Origin: Takakia lepidozioides
Taxonomy: Eukaryota; Streptophyta; Takakiopsida; Takakiales; Takakiaceae
DNA: 64,000 bases
Assembly: GCA_030704615.1 (NCBI GenBank)
Contig: CM060732.1
Location: 27,943,053 to 28,007,052 of the forward strand
Reading direction: 5' to 3'
The position numbers and the translations under genes are program-made. Position 1 is the stretch's first letter; each line of letters begins with the position of its first letter. The notes beneath the pieces were generated by a model. The model did not search any database. It had not been told where the DNA came from and was given only the letters and a program-made list of their open reading frames with translations. Below are positions 43,961 to 56,600 of the stretch, piece by piece.

Positions 43961-44323
43961 CCCTGAAATCACCGCTCCAGTGGTCACCCCATTGGCCGCT
44001 TCCTCATTATATCCTCTTTCTTTATTGCTGCCACTTAATCCCCATTCTCAGATATATACACAGGTTGACAAAAATCGTAGCAACATCTCAAGCTTTCTGT
44101 TCTGCTCCACTCGGCACACCTAACCAGTCTAGCTGCAGGCTCCCCGTGACCAAGCTACATTATAATAGTGCTTAAAAACAAAAACATCATATCTAGCTTA
44201 GCACTAGAAAACTAGATAGAGCTCATCCCTCTCGAGTGATAAGAAAAGCCAAGAACACAGTGTTGACACAAGAAACATGAAAACCAACACCATCACTCTT
44301 TAAAATAGTAGTCGAGCCAGGGG
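43961..44323. other. Spacer, no recognised gene
   Basis: AT-rich, no ORF of note and no repeat recognised; might include the promoter side of the SURNod19 pseudogene. Confidence 0.4.
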
Positions 44324-44593
44324 CACCCCAAGCTATGGGGACTCCACCCCACAACAACCTATCCTCCCTTCATAAGCATACTCAGCTTCTAAAGCATGAA
44401 GGAGCTCGGTCGCGCAGGCTCAACTCGAGAGAGATGAGCTGCGCGACTGCCGCTCTCGTGAAGATAAGACGGGTCAGGTGTCAAACTAAACTTGACACCT
44501 GATTTAACACTTGACCTAAATCCAAGTGTTAAATACAAATAACTAGCTTTATTCTAGCTAGTTTCACACTGTGCTTATTTAACTTGATAGCTG
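44324..44593. repeat. Dispersed repeat R, copy 2
   Basis: Near-identical to 19120-19346 with a 34-bp segment extra. It ends in acttgatagctg, equal to the last bases of the candidate D LTR, then joins D gag directly. Confidence 0.7.
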
Positions 44594-45480
44594 AAACAGC
44601 CCCTTCCACGCCATAAAAGGCGTAAACAGTTGTGGATTGCGCATCTGCTGCAAATCACACCAACTATCAAACTCCTGTATGAAATCATCAAGCTCGATGG
44701 TGCCCACAGCTCTAGAGTACCGACGTGGCCCCTTGGTAGCTCCATACCTTTCCTCCATCGTATCCCACAACAATGGCACGGAAATGGTTTGCACCCTCGG
44801 CGAGAATCCTCCTAATTCTGAGTCTGAACCTTCTTCAGAAGACACTGAAGGTGAAGGTGGCCTAAACCGCACACCTCGTCTTGTATACCCACTAGTATCG
44901 TTGGTGCTCGTACCGGCACTCTCCTCAGCAACTGGTGGCACCTCTGTGATAAAAACTCACAACCATACTTGTTGTAAACCTGTCTCTAATCCCCATTTCC
45001 ACAAGGTAACTGGGTAGAGAACCTGTTGCGGCTTATGGCTTAAACTACTAGGTTCGTGACATAAACCTGCACCTGCATTCACCGCAAGCACTCTTATGGT
45101 CTGCTGGACATCAACCCAACCTCACCATAAGAGAAACAATGATGGTCTGACTGGTCATCACCCCAGCCTCACCACCGACAGCACGCTCTAGGATTGACCG
45201 GTGATCAAAATCGCAACAGGCATTGAAACAAGCGCCCACACAAAGCTAACATGGCACACAGTCAAGTATGCAGGTGTGGACGGGTTCCAAACACAAGAAA
45301 ACCAAGACAGCAACTCCTCCACACCAAAAACACTCCACAGTGTCGCTCCTGCAATGACACCCTAGCCCAAACCCGGAGTGACTCTTGCCTCCACCTACGG
45401 AAAGGTTTTGGCCTACAAAGAGGGTGAAAGGCTACAAGGAAGAGAGACTAAAGCAATTCCTAATCCCAGCATGCCCTCAT
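44594..45480 (-). mobile_element. Deleted copy of element D (gag start plus leader)
   Basis: Minus strand. gag 44,941-44,600 (GYTRRGVRFRPPS, LLWDTMEERYGATKGPRRYS, DFIQEFDSWCDLQQ, then stops at AWKGLFQ) preceded by a leader similar to 40,688-41,196. All sequence between gag and the LTR end is lost; the joint shows cagct microhomology. Confidence 0.7.
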
Positions 45481-46066
45481 CCCACTACCCTATCTCCACA
45501 CTCTCTGCTTGAACAATAGACAAGACTATCTTTTAAGGGTCTCTCAAATAACTCTCCAGAAGCCCTCAAGAATATGTCTCTCAAACAATCTCACTAAGGC
45601 TCCCAATCCTTGCACAATGGGACTCCAAAACAGTATACCAAGGTCCCAAGAGCCTGCCAAAACTTAGCCCTCGAGGACCCCAAATAGTCCCAAACACAAG
45701 TCGCCAAAGACTCCTCAAGCTCGCCAAATATTGGCCTCCAAGGACCCCAAATAGTCCTCCAAAGATCTTGGACTTTGCTTGACTTTACCCTTATGGCCAG
45801 AGACTCCACACACAATGAACTCCAAATGGTCCTCCAAGGACCCCAAACAGTCCTCCACAGACTCTTCATATGTCCCCATGTTCCCAATGCATTCCTAATG
45901 GGTTCCCAATAGATTCCCAAATTTCCCTAAGAATATACCATAGTATTCCCCTAGTATTCCTCTGGGCTTATACGTATTCCCCTTGTATTCCCCTTAGGAA
46001 TAGCCATTTCCCCCTTGGAATAGCCATATCTCCTTGGCAATAGCCATTTCCCCTCTGGGGGAGCAT
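45481..46066. repeat. Degenerate short repeats, no gene
   Basis: Imperfect copies of aaggaccccaaatagtcctcc at about 45,675, 45,740, 45,820 and 45,837, then ggaatagccatttcccc words at about 46,001-46,050. No coding potential recognised. Confidence 0.55.
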
Positions 46067-48137
46067 AGGGGGACCGTTATGTCCCGATGAGCAGCCGAAG
46101 CTCCGAGTTGGCCCGGGCGGCCAGTTTGGGAGTTAGGCGCGCGCATCAAAGCGAGTAACTATGACTTGAAGGGGAGCTTACCGAAGTAAGGTGCGCGACA
46201 CTTGATATCAGAGCTTAGAGTTCAGTACGCGATCGTCCTTGAGATCGGCCTCATCATGGGGTCGGGCAAGCCAAAGCGAAAGCAGAACAGCCGAAAGATG
46301 ATGATCCCGGTGAGCCCGATGGGGGTGACGTGTCACCGAAGCGACAATCGGAAGAGGCGATTCATGCTTCTGAGAGCAAGGCCGCACAAGGATGGGAGGA
46401 ATTTTGGGAGTCGGAGTCCGAGGATCTTCCAGAGGCTTCGGCAGACCAACAGATGCCTCCCATGCCGGCAGTCTTTTGAGAAGGGTTATTGGCGCAGTTT
46501 GGCGGGACGTTGAAAGACGTGTTGAAGGCGACTAATGCCACTTCCACTAAGGCAACATTTAAGGTGAAGCCTAAGGAACCCGGCACCTTTGAGGGCGTCC
46601 AGAATCGGAAGGCACTCAACACCTGGCTCTTGGAGCTGGAGCAATACTTCCGGGCGGCCAAGTTGAGTGACGAGGATCGGGTGGAAGTGGCTCTCACATA
46701 TTTGAGAGGCTATGCTCAACAATGGTGGCAGAAACACCTTCACGACCAAGGACCAAACCCGGAAACCTTGAACTAGAGTGGGTTCAAGGAACTTATGAAA
46801 AGACAGTTTGTCCCCCTCAACGCGTCCTGGCTCGCCCGGGACAAGATGAGGAATTTGAAGCAAACGGATGACATTCGGGGATATGTTCAGGCTTTCAATG
46901 TGTTGTTGCTCAAAGTCTCGGATATGGCGGAACCGGAAATGGTCTTCGACTTTGTGGCGGGACTGGCCCCATGGGCCAGGTGGAAGTTGGAGGAGAAGCC
47001 ACCTAAGACTTTGGACGAGGCAATTGAAAGGGCTGAATGTTTCTCGGATGTCCATAAGGGCGAAAGACGAGGCCGTACAGAGCTGAATCACAAGAAGACT
47101 CGGCGGGAAGGTGACTCCATCCGACCGGAAAAGAAGTGGGATAGGCCACGCGGCGACAATGGCACATGGAAATCGAAGGGAGGGCCTTCACACGTCAAGG
47201 CAGCACCCGGTGCCCCGAAAGGAAAATCAGGTGCGACGGCTTATGGCGGATAGAAGGCGACCTTCGATGGGGTGTGCTTTGATTGCGGGGAGCCTGGGCA
47301 CATGACTAAGAAGTACGCGAAGCCCATCAATTGAACATGACTCGGGCGACCACATAGCTGTCCGAAGAGTCCATCACCCGCTTGATAGAAGCGGTGGTCG
47401 CCAAGACTTGCAAGGTAGGCAACTACTCTTGTGAGTTGTACCAGGAGACTGGCCCCTTGCGTAAAGGGAGTCAGTTAATGTTCGTGAGTGGGATAATTTC
47501 CGAAACTAACGTGTTGTTGTTGGTGGACACATGAGCGTCGCACTCCTTCATGACACCGGCAACGGCACGGATGCTGGGGCTCCCGACAAGTGATATAGGG
47601 GCCTCCATTGAAATGCGTTCGGCCAAAAGAGAACCACAGTTGGCGACGAGGTTGGCATTCGATGTTCCTCTTCAGCTCGGGAGTTGGAAGGGCCGTGAGA
47701 ACTTCACCATTTGCGAGATCGATGGAATGGAGCTCATTTTGGGGATGACCTTTTTGAGCAAATCCGGAGCGGTCATAGATGGCCGCAAGAGAGTAGTCAC
47801 GCTACCGTGTGGGGATGGTGGCGAAGTCTTACAAGTGTCGGAAACACCCAACCGAGTGGGAGGGCGAATAAACTTGCTGATAGCGAGGGAGTGGGCCGTG
47901 GAGTCCTGAGCCACACGAGCCCCAGTTTTTGCTTTACGTAAGACAAGTGGTAGGAAAAGTCGATAGGGAGCCGAGCCCAGATTGGATCAAGGGGATCTTG
48001 GAGAAATACCAGGATGTGATGCCGGAGGATTTACCAAGTGGCTTGCCACCACGAAGAGGAGTTGACCACAAGATAGAGGTGATACTGGGATCGGAGCCGC
48101 CTGCCAAGGCGCCCTAACGGTTGAGCCACATAGAGTG
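46067..48137 (+). pseudogene. Chromovirus E: LTR end, gag, protease, truncated
   Basis: Starts inside the LTR end shared with A and B (gggggaccgttatgtcccg), then a primer site with one change (tgatatcagagc), gag from about 46,257, zinc-knuckle region with a lost Cys (KKYAKP instead of KKCTKP), and protease in which the codon after the active-site Thr is TGA (gacacatgagcg, about 47,524-47,535). It breaks off at the start of RT (48,137), where CACTA transposase sequence begins. No 3' LTR. Confidence 0.85.
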
Positions 48138-49112
48138 TTAACATGACAAAAAATTTCTTCGTTACCAACCATGGAGGTAGATTATAATTGAGCACCATGA
48201 TGGGCCAGGTGGACCAAGAAGTGGATTTGGTGCCATAAGGATTGACCCCATCCAGTGCCAATCCAAGATGCAGATTTCTTGGATCTGAAGCAAAATCCGG
48301 CCATGTGTTGTCAATATGGCACCAAGCCTTACTGTCTGCAGCATGCCGGACCATGCCATCTGCACTTCTATGATTGTTGTGCCACTTCATGAGCTCTGCC
48401 AGCGTCTTAACTCGAAACATCCGTTTCAATCTAGGTATGAGAGGAAAGTATCGCAACACCTTCTTGGGCACCTTCCCACGGCCGTCCATGTATCGACGAC
48501 TATGGCACTTGGGGCAATTAGCAGCCTTTTTGAGGTCTCCACGAAACAATACACATCCACGCTCATAGGCATGGATCTGTTTGTATCCTAGACCCATCAT
48601 GGCGATCATATTTTTGGCCTCATACTGCGATTTCGGCAAGGTGTTTTGTTTGGGCAAAATCTCCAGCCTCAACAATGAAAATAACTCATCCACAAATGCG
48701 TTGGTACATCTGTGAGTGGCGCAAGAATTGAGCAACATCAATGTGGCAGTCAATCGGTTGTGAACGCTCCCATCGTATAAGGGGATTTGGGACTCTCGCA
48801 TGAGTTTTCCATGGTGAAGATCATTTGGCGCGCCTGCTTCTTCTCCGCCTATATTTTCCCCATCAGGCATTTCAGAGGGATTTGCGCCATTCTCAACAGC
48901 CTCATCATTGTCCAAGTGAAGGGCATTTGGGGCAGGTGTGGGATTCTCCCGGAGGGTATCTGATATTTCAAATGCATCTTGCACAGCACGGGCAATCTGG
49001 CCCGTAGCCCATTGCCGTCTTGTCCATCCAAATTGACGTCGTTTGCAACACTCTCTAGGCTACATTCAGCCTCCACTTCAGAGTCGGATGTAATGTAGCC
49101 CTGTGAACGCAA
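48138..49112 (-). pseudogene. CACTA (En/Spm) TNP2-type transposase, N-terminal two thirds
   Basis: Minus strand, 48,984-48,138 is one open frame: ALHLDNDEAVENGANP, QIPLYDGSVHNRLTATLMLL, FVDELFSLLRLEILPKQNTL, SQYEAKNMIAMMGLGYKQIH, CPKCHSRRY, KVLRYFPLIPRLKRMF, LMKWHNNHRSADGMVRHAAD, FASDPRNLHLGLALDGVNPY and YNLPPWL. These blocks are diagnostic of plant CACTA transposases (Transposase_21/TNP2). An upstream frame 49,112-48,990 probably joins by an intron or shift. The C-terminal catalytic part is missing because chromovirus E adjoins at 48,137. Confidence 0.88.
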
Positions 49113-50699
49113 ATGAACTCATAAATTGGGATACGATGAACAGACTTTTTTCAAAACTCCCAGATTATGAAATTTCATTTAAACACTGTCATGTAAGCAA
49201 ACACTTTGTAGAATTGCACTAGTTCAATACAGGTGAATGCTACAAGTCTCCCCGCACTTGCGAATCAGGAGACGAAATTGGTCGGCCACAGACTTCATTT
49301 CGAAGCAGCTTGTGGAGCTCAGACACAAACACAAATGAAAACTACTCTCATATAATACGGCAAAGTAGGAACACAGTTTTCATCGAAAAACAAAACAAAC
49401 ATACCCTCTGTGATAGAGGGAGACATCCCCACATACAGACAGCTATCTGCACAGACCAACAAAGTGAAAGCTCTCAACAAATATGCCCAAGTGGGCAGTG
49501 CGTTGAAGGCATGACACATGGCAACAAACTGCCAAAAGCCCAAAATGCATATTGCCTTCACACATGGCAGTCAACAACGACCATGTAGTCATGACCCTGA
49601 CTACATGACTCCAGTACAACCAATTGAAGAACACCACGTAGTTGAAATGTCCATGATCCACGGTCATGAAGTCATGGACATGACTACTCTGACGCACTAC
49701 CGACTACATGACTCCATCACTACGACTCCATGACTCCAATACATCCAACGGAAGAACGACACGTAGTTCGGACTCCAGTCACTCCCACGACTGTCCAAAA
49801 TGCGGACATGCGCGGGCGTGCTGCGAGCATGTCAGAGTGCGTGCGTCGTGCAAGGCGTACCGGGACTGTACACTGTCGAAGGTTTGGGTCCCTCCCATAC
49901 TTTGTTAGGTGTTTTTTGGCCATCGGTAGAAACTGCGAGATCCCTCCATGGCATATTTTGCAGTTGCACAATATTTTGCGGTGCCCTTGTGCAATGGCAT
50001 GCGCCTCCTCTAGTCACCACAGTTTCTCATCTTTCCTGCACACACGGAGTCGTTGAGCTGTTAGCCGAAACCCCGCTCTCGTTGTATACATTGTACTTAC
50101 ACAGGGGGTGTGCAAGGGTCTTTGCAGCTGATGTCAGACTGCCATGGTCAGGCCCTCCCCGTGCGGTCCTCTGACTGCGTATGAGAAGCTAAGGGAGACC
50201 TGCATTGCTCGCAACAAAGAGGTTGAGGCGGAGTTGTTTGGTTCGCACCCACTGTGAGTATACTGAGAGGCGGCTCACCCTAGTGTTGTGGCCTAAATCT
50301 CGCAGGAGAGCATTCCACCTCAACCGGAGTGCTCAACTGACCCGAATACTTTAGTTTGGGGTTGTCAGACATCGCATTGCAGGGGCTTGTCATTAGGGTT
50401 TTTTTTTTTTAAATGTGAGAGGTCTACGGTTTAGCCTGAAATTGCCCGCATCCTTGTCTTTTGGGTTTACGAGTTTTTCTACATTCCCAGTGTTGGGATT
50501 GCATTGCTAAGTACACAGAATGATGGTTGTGAGGCGACGCCTGTCTCCACACTATCATGGCGCACCATGAAGAGAGCGGGATTGGTTAATTTCTTCATGG
50601 GGCGAGGATTGCAGGCTTCTTGCTCCGAAACCAAAGCGTGCTTGCCGTCGACCTCCACTACCCACGGGACCACCCAGACGCAGTGGAAGGCTAGAAACA
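49113..50699. other. Region between divergent CACTA genes
   Basis: No recognised ORF. At 49,590-49,760 there is a cluster of catgactcc, gactacatgactc and cacgtagtt words, direct and inverted, that may be binding sites. A T-run lies at 50,399-50,411. Confidence 0.5.
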
Positions 50700-53600
50700 A
50701 TGGCCGACGAGGCACGACAGTATGTAGACGAAGACGAGGAGGAGGATTTGTTGTGTGTCCCTGCGGGCGAGCACACTGGCGATTCTAGCGAAGATATTCT
50801 TCGCCACCCAGCTCCTGCACCCTTGCTTCCCCAGAAACGCCCGTCGCCGGCAAAATCACCATCTGTAAGCACCTCCTCACTATGACGCCACATCTTCAGC
50901 ATTTCTATGCATTCACATGCTCAGCATACCCATGAAGGAAGCATGCAAATGTACAGAACGTGTCTGAGACTTTCTTAGCATTCCAGGATGTAAATGCACT
51001 TCCCACACAGAAGAGGTTGAAAGGTGGAAGCCACAGAAAATCTGGCAGTGGACGTGGCACAACTTTGAATGCAATCACATTTGGAAAGTTCTCACTTTGG
51101 GAATTTCACATTGGGGAGATGGCATTGCTAGAAAAATTGGGATGTAGGAAGGAAGGGATGCCCGAGCATATAGGCAGTGAAACCCCACAATGGGATAGGA
51201 AATCAACCCCTTTTGCTATATCTTCATCGTGTACATAGTTTGGGTTAAAGTCAAAGGCTCTTACTAAGAGGTTGATACATAGTGATGTTTCTGTTTACAA
51301 CTAAAATGCAATGTCCATTCAAATGAGTCCATCTACCCACTGATGCAAGTACTTGTATGCACGCTTTGATACAAGCATGCCAATGGTTTTTGAGGTCTCC
51401 CCACTAGGTAGGCTTTGGAATTGGCCATGTAGATTTGGCTCAGCCCCCACTTTTCTGAATGGGTAAACAGAAGTGTGGGGCACCTGATGAGTCTGAGGGG
51501 ATGAGGACCTGCTCATAGGAGGATGAGTACAATCAAAGCTTTAAAATGGCAGGTGCACGGCGTTAATTTGTTCTAAGTTGCCATGATTTCATTTGAATGC
51601 TTTGATTGACTTTAATGTTTGAATTGGTTTTTATTCTGTGCAGGCCAGGAAGAGGCGAGCTTCCATCGAAGGCGCTGCAGCTGTGGTGGGCAGTCCATCG
51701 GGGCGGGGGTTGTTCAAACAAGTCAACCCTGCTACAAACAAGTCCCCAAGCGCAGAACGACCACCTCCACGACCTATTCCACAGTACCCTCCATACACAC
51801 ATTACCCACATGCCTACCCCACCCCCGATCAGTATGGCGCTGCGGGCCCTTACAACCCGCACATCCAATACAAGCCCCCTCCAGGTGGTTACCCACAGCA
51901 GCCATATGCCCATTCTCCTCCACCTATTCCCCCTTACCTCCTAGACCCACATGCTTACCCGGCATCTACACGTCCACCATACGAACCTTTTGGGCCATAC
52001 GGTGGGCGATACTGTCCCGCCCCCATTCCCCATGGCAACCCCCAGCTGCCCCACCACCTGAGGTGGCAAAGGAAGAGACCCCTATGACCAAGAAGGAGCG
52101 AGCTAATGCTTTGAGGCGGGCGAACAGGCGTGCCAGGGCAGAGGCAATCCGAAACCATGATGCGCGAGACGAAGATGGACTCCCCCCTCAAGTGCTTCCG
52201 GTTGACAAAGCTGGAGAGCCCATTGGACCAGCACGCAATACCTGGCATGCAGCCCTCAAAGGCCAGATGTGGCGTTTGTGTGACATGTCAATGCATATTG
52301 CAGCGCAGGATGAATCTGTCATTGAAGAAATATATAGGATTCTAAACTCTACATTTGCGTACACGCCACGTGGTCTTGACTATGAGCACATGAGGAAGAC
52401 ACTTGGCATTGCCTTGAAAACCCAAAGACACGAGATCCATGCAATGTACAAGGCAGGCGAGGGGAGGCCTGCGCATCTGAAGGAAGCTCATTGGGACAGG
52501 CTGGTATCGTATTGGCAGACAGCAGGATTCAACGCAAAAAGTGCCCTCATGAAGGTTGCAAATTCATCAATCAAGAAGCCTTCAAAAACAGGACGTGGTG
52601 GGAAGGCATCTGTTGAGGCTCGGCTTGTAAGTTCACACACCAGCCTTTTTGCCCTCTTTGCCTTGGCTGATTGTTGTTTATAATGTGAAACAGGCTAAGT
52701 CCTGGCAGAAGAGAGTAGAAAAGATTCTCAAGGACCTGGACCTGGATCCGCAAGTATTGACCCAGCTGGATAAATCTGACTTAGAGGCTGTAGTGTCTGA
52801 AGGCATGTCTGTTGCCATCTGATGAAAATGAAGTTAGGCAGAGAACTTCCCTGAAGTTGTTTCCAGTCAGTGACATGGGGGTGGACATCTTGGATGACCT
52901 CAAGGGTCTACCCACAAGTTGGAAGTAGACTGAAATTTAAACTCAGGGCAGGAAGCCTACCTTTGAACAACAAACAGAAGCAGAGAGGAAAGGGAGAGTG
53001 CAATTGTCCGTAGTGTGGGCAATCTGAAGACAATATTCATTTTCTGATACACTGTCCGGGGTTCTCTCACCAAAGAGACGTTGTCTTCAATTCAATCAAG
53101 GGAATTGTGCCTGTACCCCTGTTTACCAACTTTGAAACTCTCGAGGCTGAGCCAAAAGCCGCGGCCCTCCTGAGGCCTAGTTTTGGGGCAAATCACACCC
53201 AGCAGATTGATGCTTGTGTGAAGGGTTTTCTAGAGGATATCTGGAAAACCCGGATTAAATCTTTATATGAAGGTAAGTCTTACTACCAACGTCAACCCCT
53301 GACTGAGGTAGGTTCTGTTCCTTTTGTTCCCGCTCAAACTGGGCGTGGGGTCAATGGCCAGAAGGCTACGGCAAACAACGTCTTATGAGTACAATGTATA
53401 ATGGGGTGTCCATTTCCCCCATTTTACACCATGTTAGGAGGGAAGTACGAAGTGCCACCAGGCTTTGTCATTGAATTCTCCAAATTATGTCCCCGGCAAT
53501 CAGGTTTTTCTTGAAGGGGTGTTGCCTGTGGAGTGAACTAAAGTGTTCATTCACCTTGTCGCAAGGTGCTTGTAGGCTTTTCTTTAAGGGGGGACCTGCC

Positions 53601-56600
53601 TTGGAGTACAGATCTGCTATATGGGTTGATAGCTCCAACCAGGCTAAGTCTCTAGAATCCATTCAAGTGGGGGTGCTTAAGGAGTGTATGTCAGCATGCT
53701 CCAAAACAGCCAATGTGGTTGTTCAGGGTGAGTTTGGCATTCCATCCTTAAGCTCCCGACGAGATGAATTCAAGGTCAGATGGTGGGGTCAGCTGCAACA
53801 TATGCCCAACACCAGATATCCTAAGTTGATCGACTCTATATCTTGGAAACAAGACCGCCCTGTCAAACAGGCTAAGTCCTGGCAGAAGAGAGTAGAAAAG
53901 ATTCTCAAGGACCTGGACCTGGATCCGCAAGTCTTGACCCTGCTGGATAAATCTGCCTTAGAGGCTGTAGTGTCTGAAGCCATGTTTGTTGCCATGAGAT
54001 TGTCTGATGAAATGAAGTTAGGCAGAGAACTTCCCTGAACTTCTTTCTAGTCAGTGACATGGGGGTGGACATCTTGGATGACCTCAAGGGTCTACCCACT
54101 CTCGGCACTAGACTGAAATTTAAACTCAGGGCAGGAAGCAAGCCTACCTTTGAACAGCAAACAGAAGCAGAGAGGAAAGGGAGAGTGCAATTGTCCGTTG
54201 TGTGGGCAATCTGAAGACAATATTCATTTTCTGATACACTGTCCGGGGTTCTCTCACCAAAGAGACGCTGTCTTCAATTCAATCAAGGGAATTGTGCCTG
54301 TACCCCTGTTCACCAACTTTGAAAGTTGGGAGGCTGAGCCAAAAGCCCAGGCCTTCCTGAGGCCTAGTTTTTGGGCAAATCACACACAGCAGATTGATGC
54401 TTGTGTGAAGGGTTTTCTAGAGGATATCTGGAAAACCCGGATTATTGGATTACTAGAAAACCCGGATTACCCGAACCTGGCAAAGTTGTGAAGTGGGTGG
54501 GGTCCTCATTTTACATACCAATCTGTAAGTGTGGATAGAGGAGGGTCTGATCAGAGTTGTCGTGCAATGATAATGTCAGGGCAGTATTTGAAACTGCAAT
54601 AGTGAGAGTGAGTGTGAGTGTTAACATGACTTTTTGTGGTCATTAACATAGGGTAGTGTTGTGCTGGTGATTACTCTTCTGCATTAGTTGCATTTGTCAC
54701 TCAGCTCTCTGTATTACTGCAGACATAGTGACTAGGTTAGTGGCGCGGGGATACCAATATTGGTTGCATCCCAACAGTATGTCTAACAAACCTCTGTTCA
54801 ATCACTGTTGTCACAGAATGGTATGTCGCTCGTCAGGTTGACCATGCTAGCATACTGAGCTGGTACATGACAAATGCAGGCAAAGGAGCGAGACCGAAGT
54901 CCATCGTTGCATGAAATCCAGGAAGGTTCATTAAGCAGAACATTAACCAGCGAGCGGATGGTGAGATCCACGTGATCATTCTTTCTCCCATTTTTTGTCG
55001 ATTATTTTGTTCTAGGCATTTTCCCTACCAACGGCATGATGTTCTCATGTTGTTCATGGACTTGCGTGGACCTGGCAGGAGGGGACCTCTGGGTATTCAG
55101 CAATTGCTGCAAAGTGGAGGATATGGAAAGAGCACAGGGTGCACAACACAAAGATACGATGGATTTGAAGGCTACAATATCGCATGTGATGATGTACCAG
55201 AAGGCCATGGCTGAGAAATTTGGGATCAGCATTTCCTCACCTGCCTTAGTGGGCTCATCCATAGCAAACAGCTCGTGCATCGCTGGCCCTTCAGCCTCAA
55301 GACGTCTGGAGGACAGGTTTGACTTGCCTGGCATGTCACCAGGTAACGTCACTCCCGTTGATGCATTCGAGGATGATGTGCAGGTGGAGCATGTTGGCCC
55401 AGGTGGAGGGGACGACACCCCTACCAAGGAACTTACGCGTCCTCGTGCAGTTCTGTCACACTGTGCGGTAGTGGAGGCGCATGCAGAACTCCAGCCTGCT
55501 GCTGTCGCGGTGGGGGCATCTGAGACAACCCTGGACATTGACCTTGTTTCCCCGCGGGCAGATATTACCGAGCAACCCACGGTTGTCACTTCCACTCCCA
55601 ACCTTCAATTAATGTCGGAGAATGTCGTGCACACAATAGTGGAGAAGGGCAAGCATTTGCTCATCCTAGATATTAATGGATTGTTGTGTGAGTGCGTCCA
55701 TGTCGGGAGCGGTAATGCGTTTGTGGTTCCAAATGGCCTTGAGCACAAATTATGTGGTAGCAAGATGGTCGTTGTAAGGCCTGGTTGCAAAGCTTTTTTG
55801 GACAAGTGTTTCGAACACTTTGAAGTGGCAGCATGGTCTTGTATGCAACCACGTAACTTCCTACCCACAGTGGACTGGCTTTTCCATGGGCACCGTGACC
55901 TTGCATTCAAGTGGGATGGAGGATATTGTGAGCAGTCCACTGACATAGATGGGAGCCCGCCCATGAAACCACGGTTTCTGAAGAACCTATCTACAGTGTG
56001 GCGGGACAACTGTGTCTGGAATCCTGAAACCACTCTTCTTGTTGACGACACACCGCACAAGGGGTCAAAAAATCCAGCATACAGCGCCATTTTCCCACTG
56101 CCTTGGAGAAGTCGTTCTGTAGAGGCGCACAATGATAATTTCCTTCTGACCAGCTTATGGCCCTTCTTGGAGGGGGCAGCTAAGGCTCCGAGCATTCCAG
56201 AATATCTCAAAGGGCAACCCACATTTGGGCAACAAGCTATCAGCCCTCGAGCCATTCAGCCTCGCCAGGTAACATACTTTGTAGTGTGGTACACAGTGCC
56301 AGACATTAGAGGCATTTTTGTGTGACTCCCTTGTGCCATTGCCAGCCTCATTTGTGCTTAAGTTGTGGCAGTAAAACATGTTGTGATAGAGTTTGTCAAA
56401 TTACTGTCGCAGTGTCAACTGTAGGCATTGACAGTTTGGGTGCATCTTATTGTGTTAGTGTAATTTGAGTTCCCAGTGTAGATAATATACATTTTTGGTG
56501 CTTGTTGGTTGGTTGTAGGTGCTTGGCCACAAACGAGGCCCCCCAAATCAAAGGGCAGCACACCTTCACCCTTTGAGGAAGCCGACACCACTGATCCCTG

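Noticed and set aside
48133-54630. 15-bp identity gagtgttaacatgac at 48,133 and 54,616
   Set aside because: A match of this length is expected about once or twice by chance in a window this size, and the flanks do not extend it.
55605-56255. 216-codon minus frame opposite the FCP1 domain
   Set aside because: Shadow of the conserved plus-strand FCP1 motifs.
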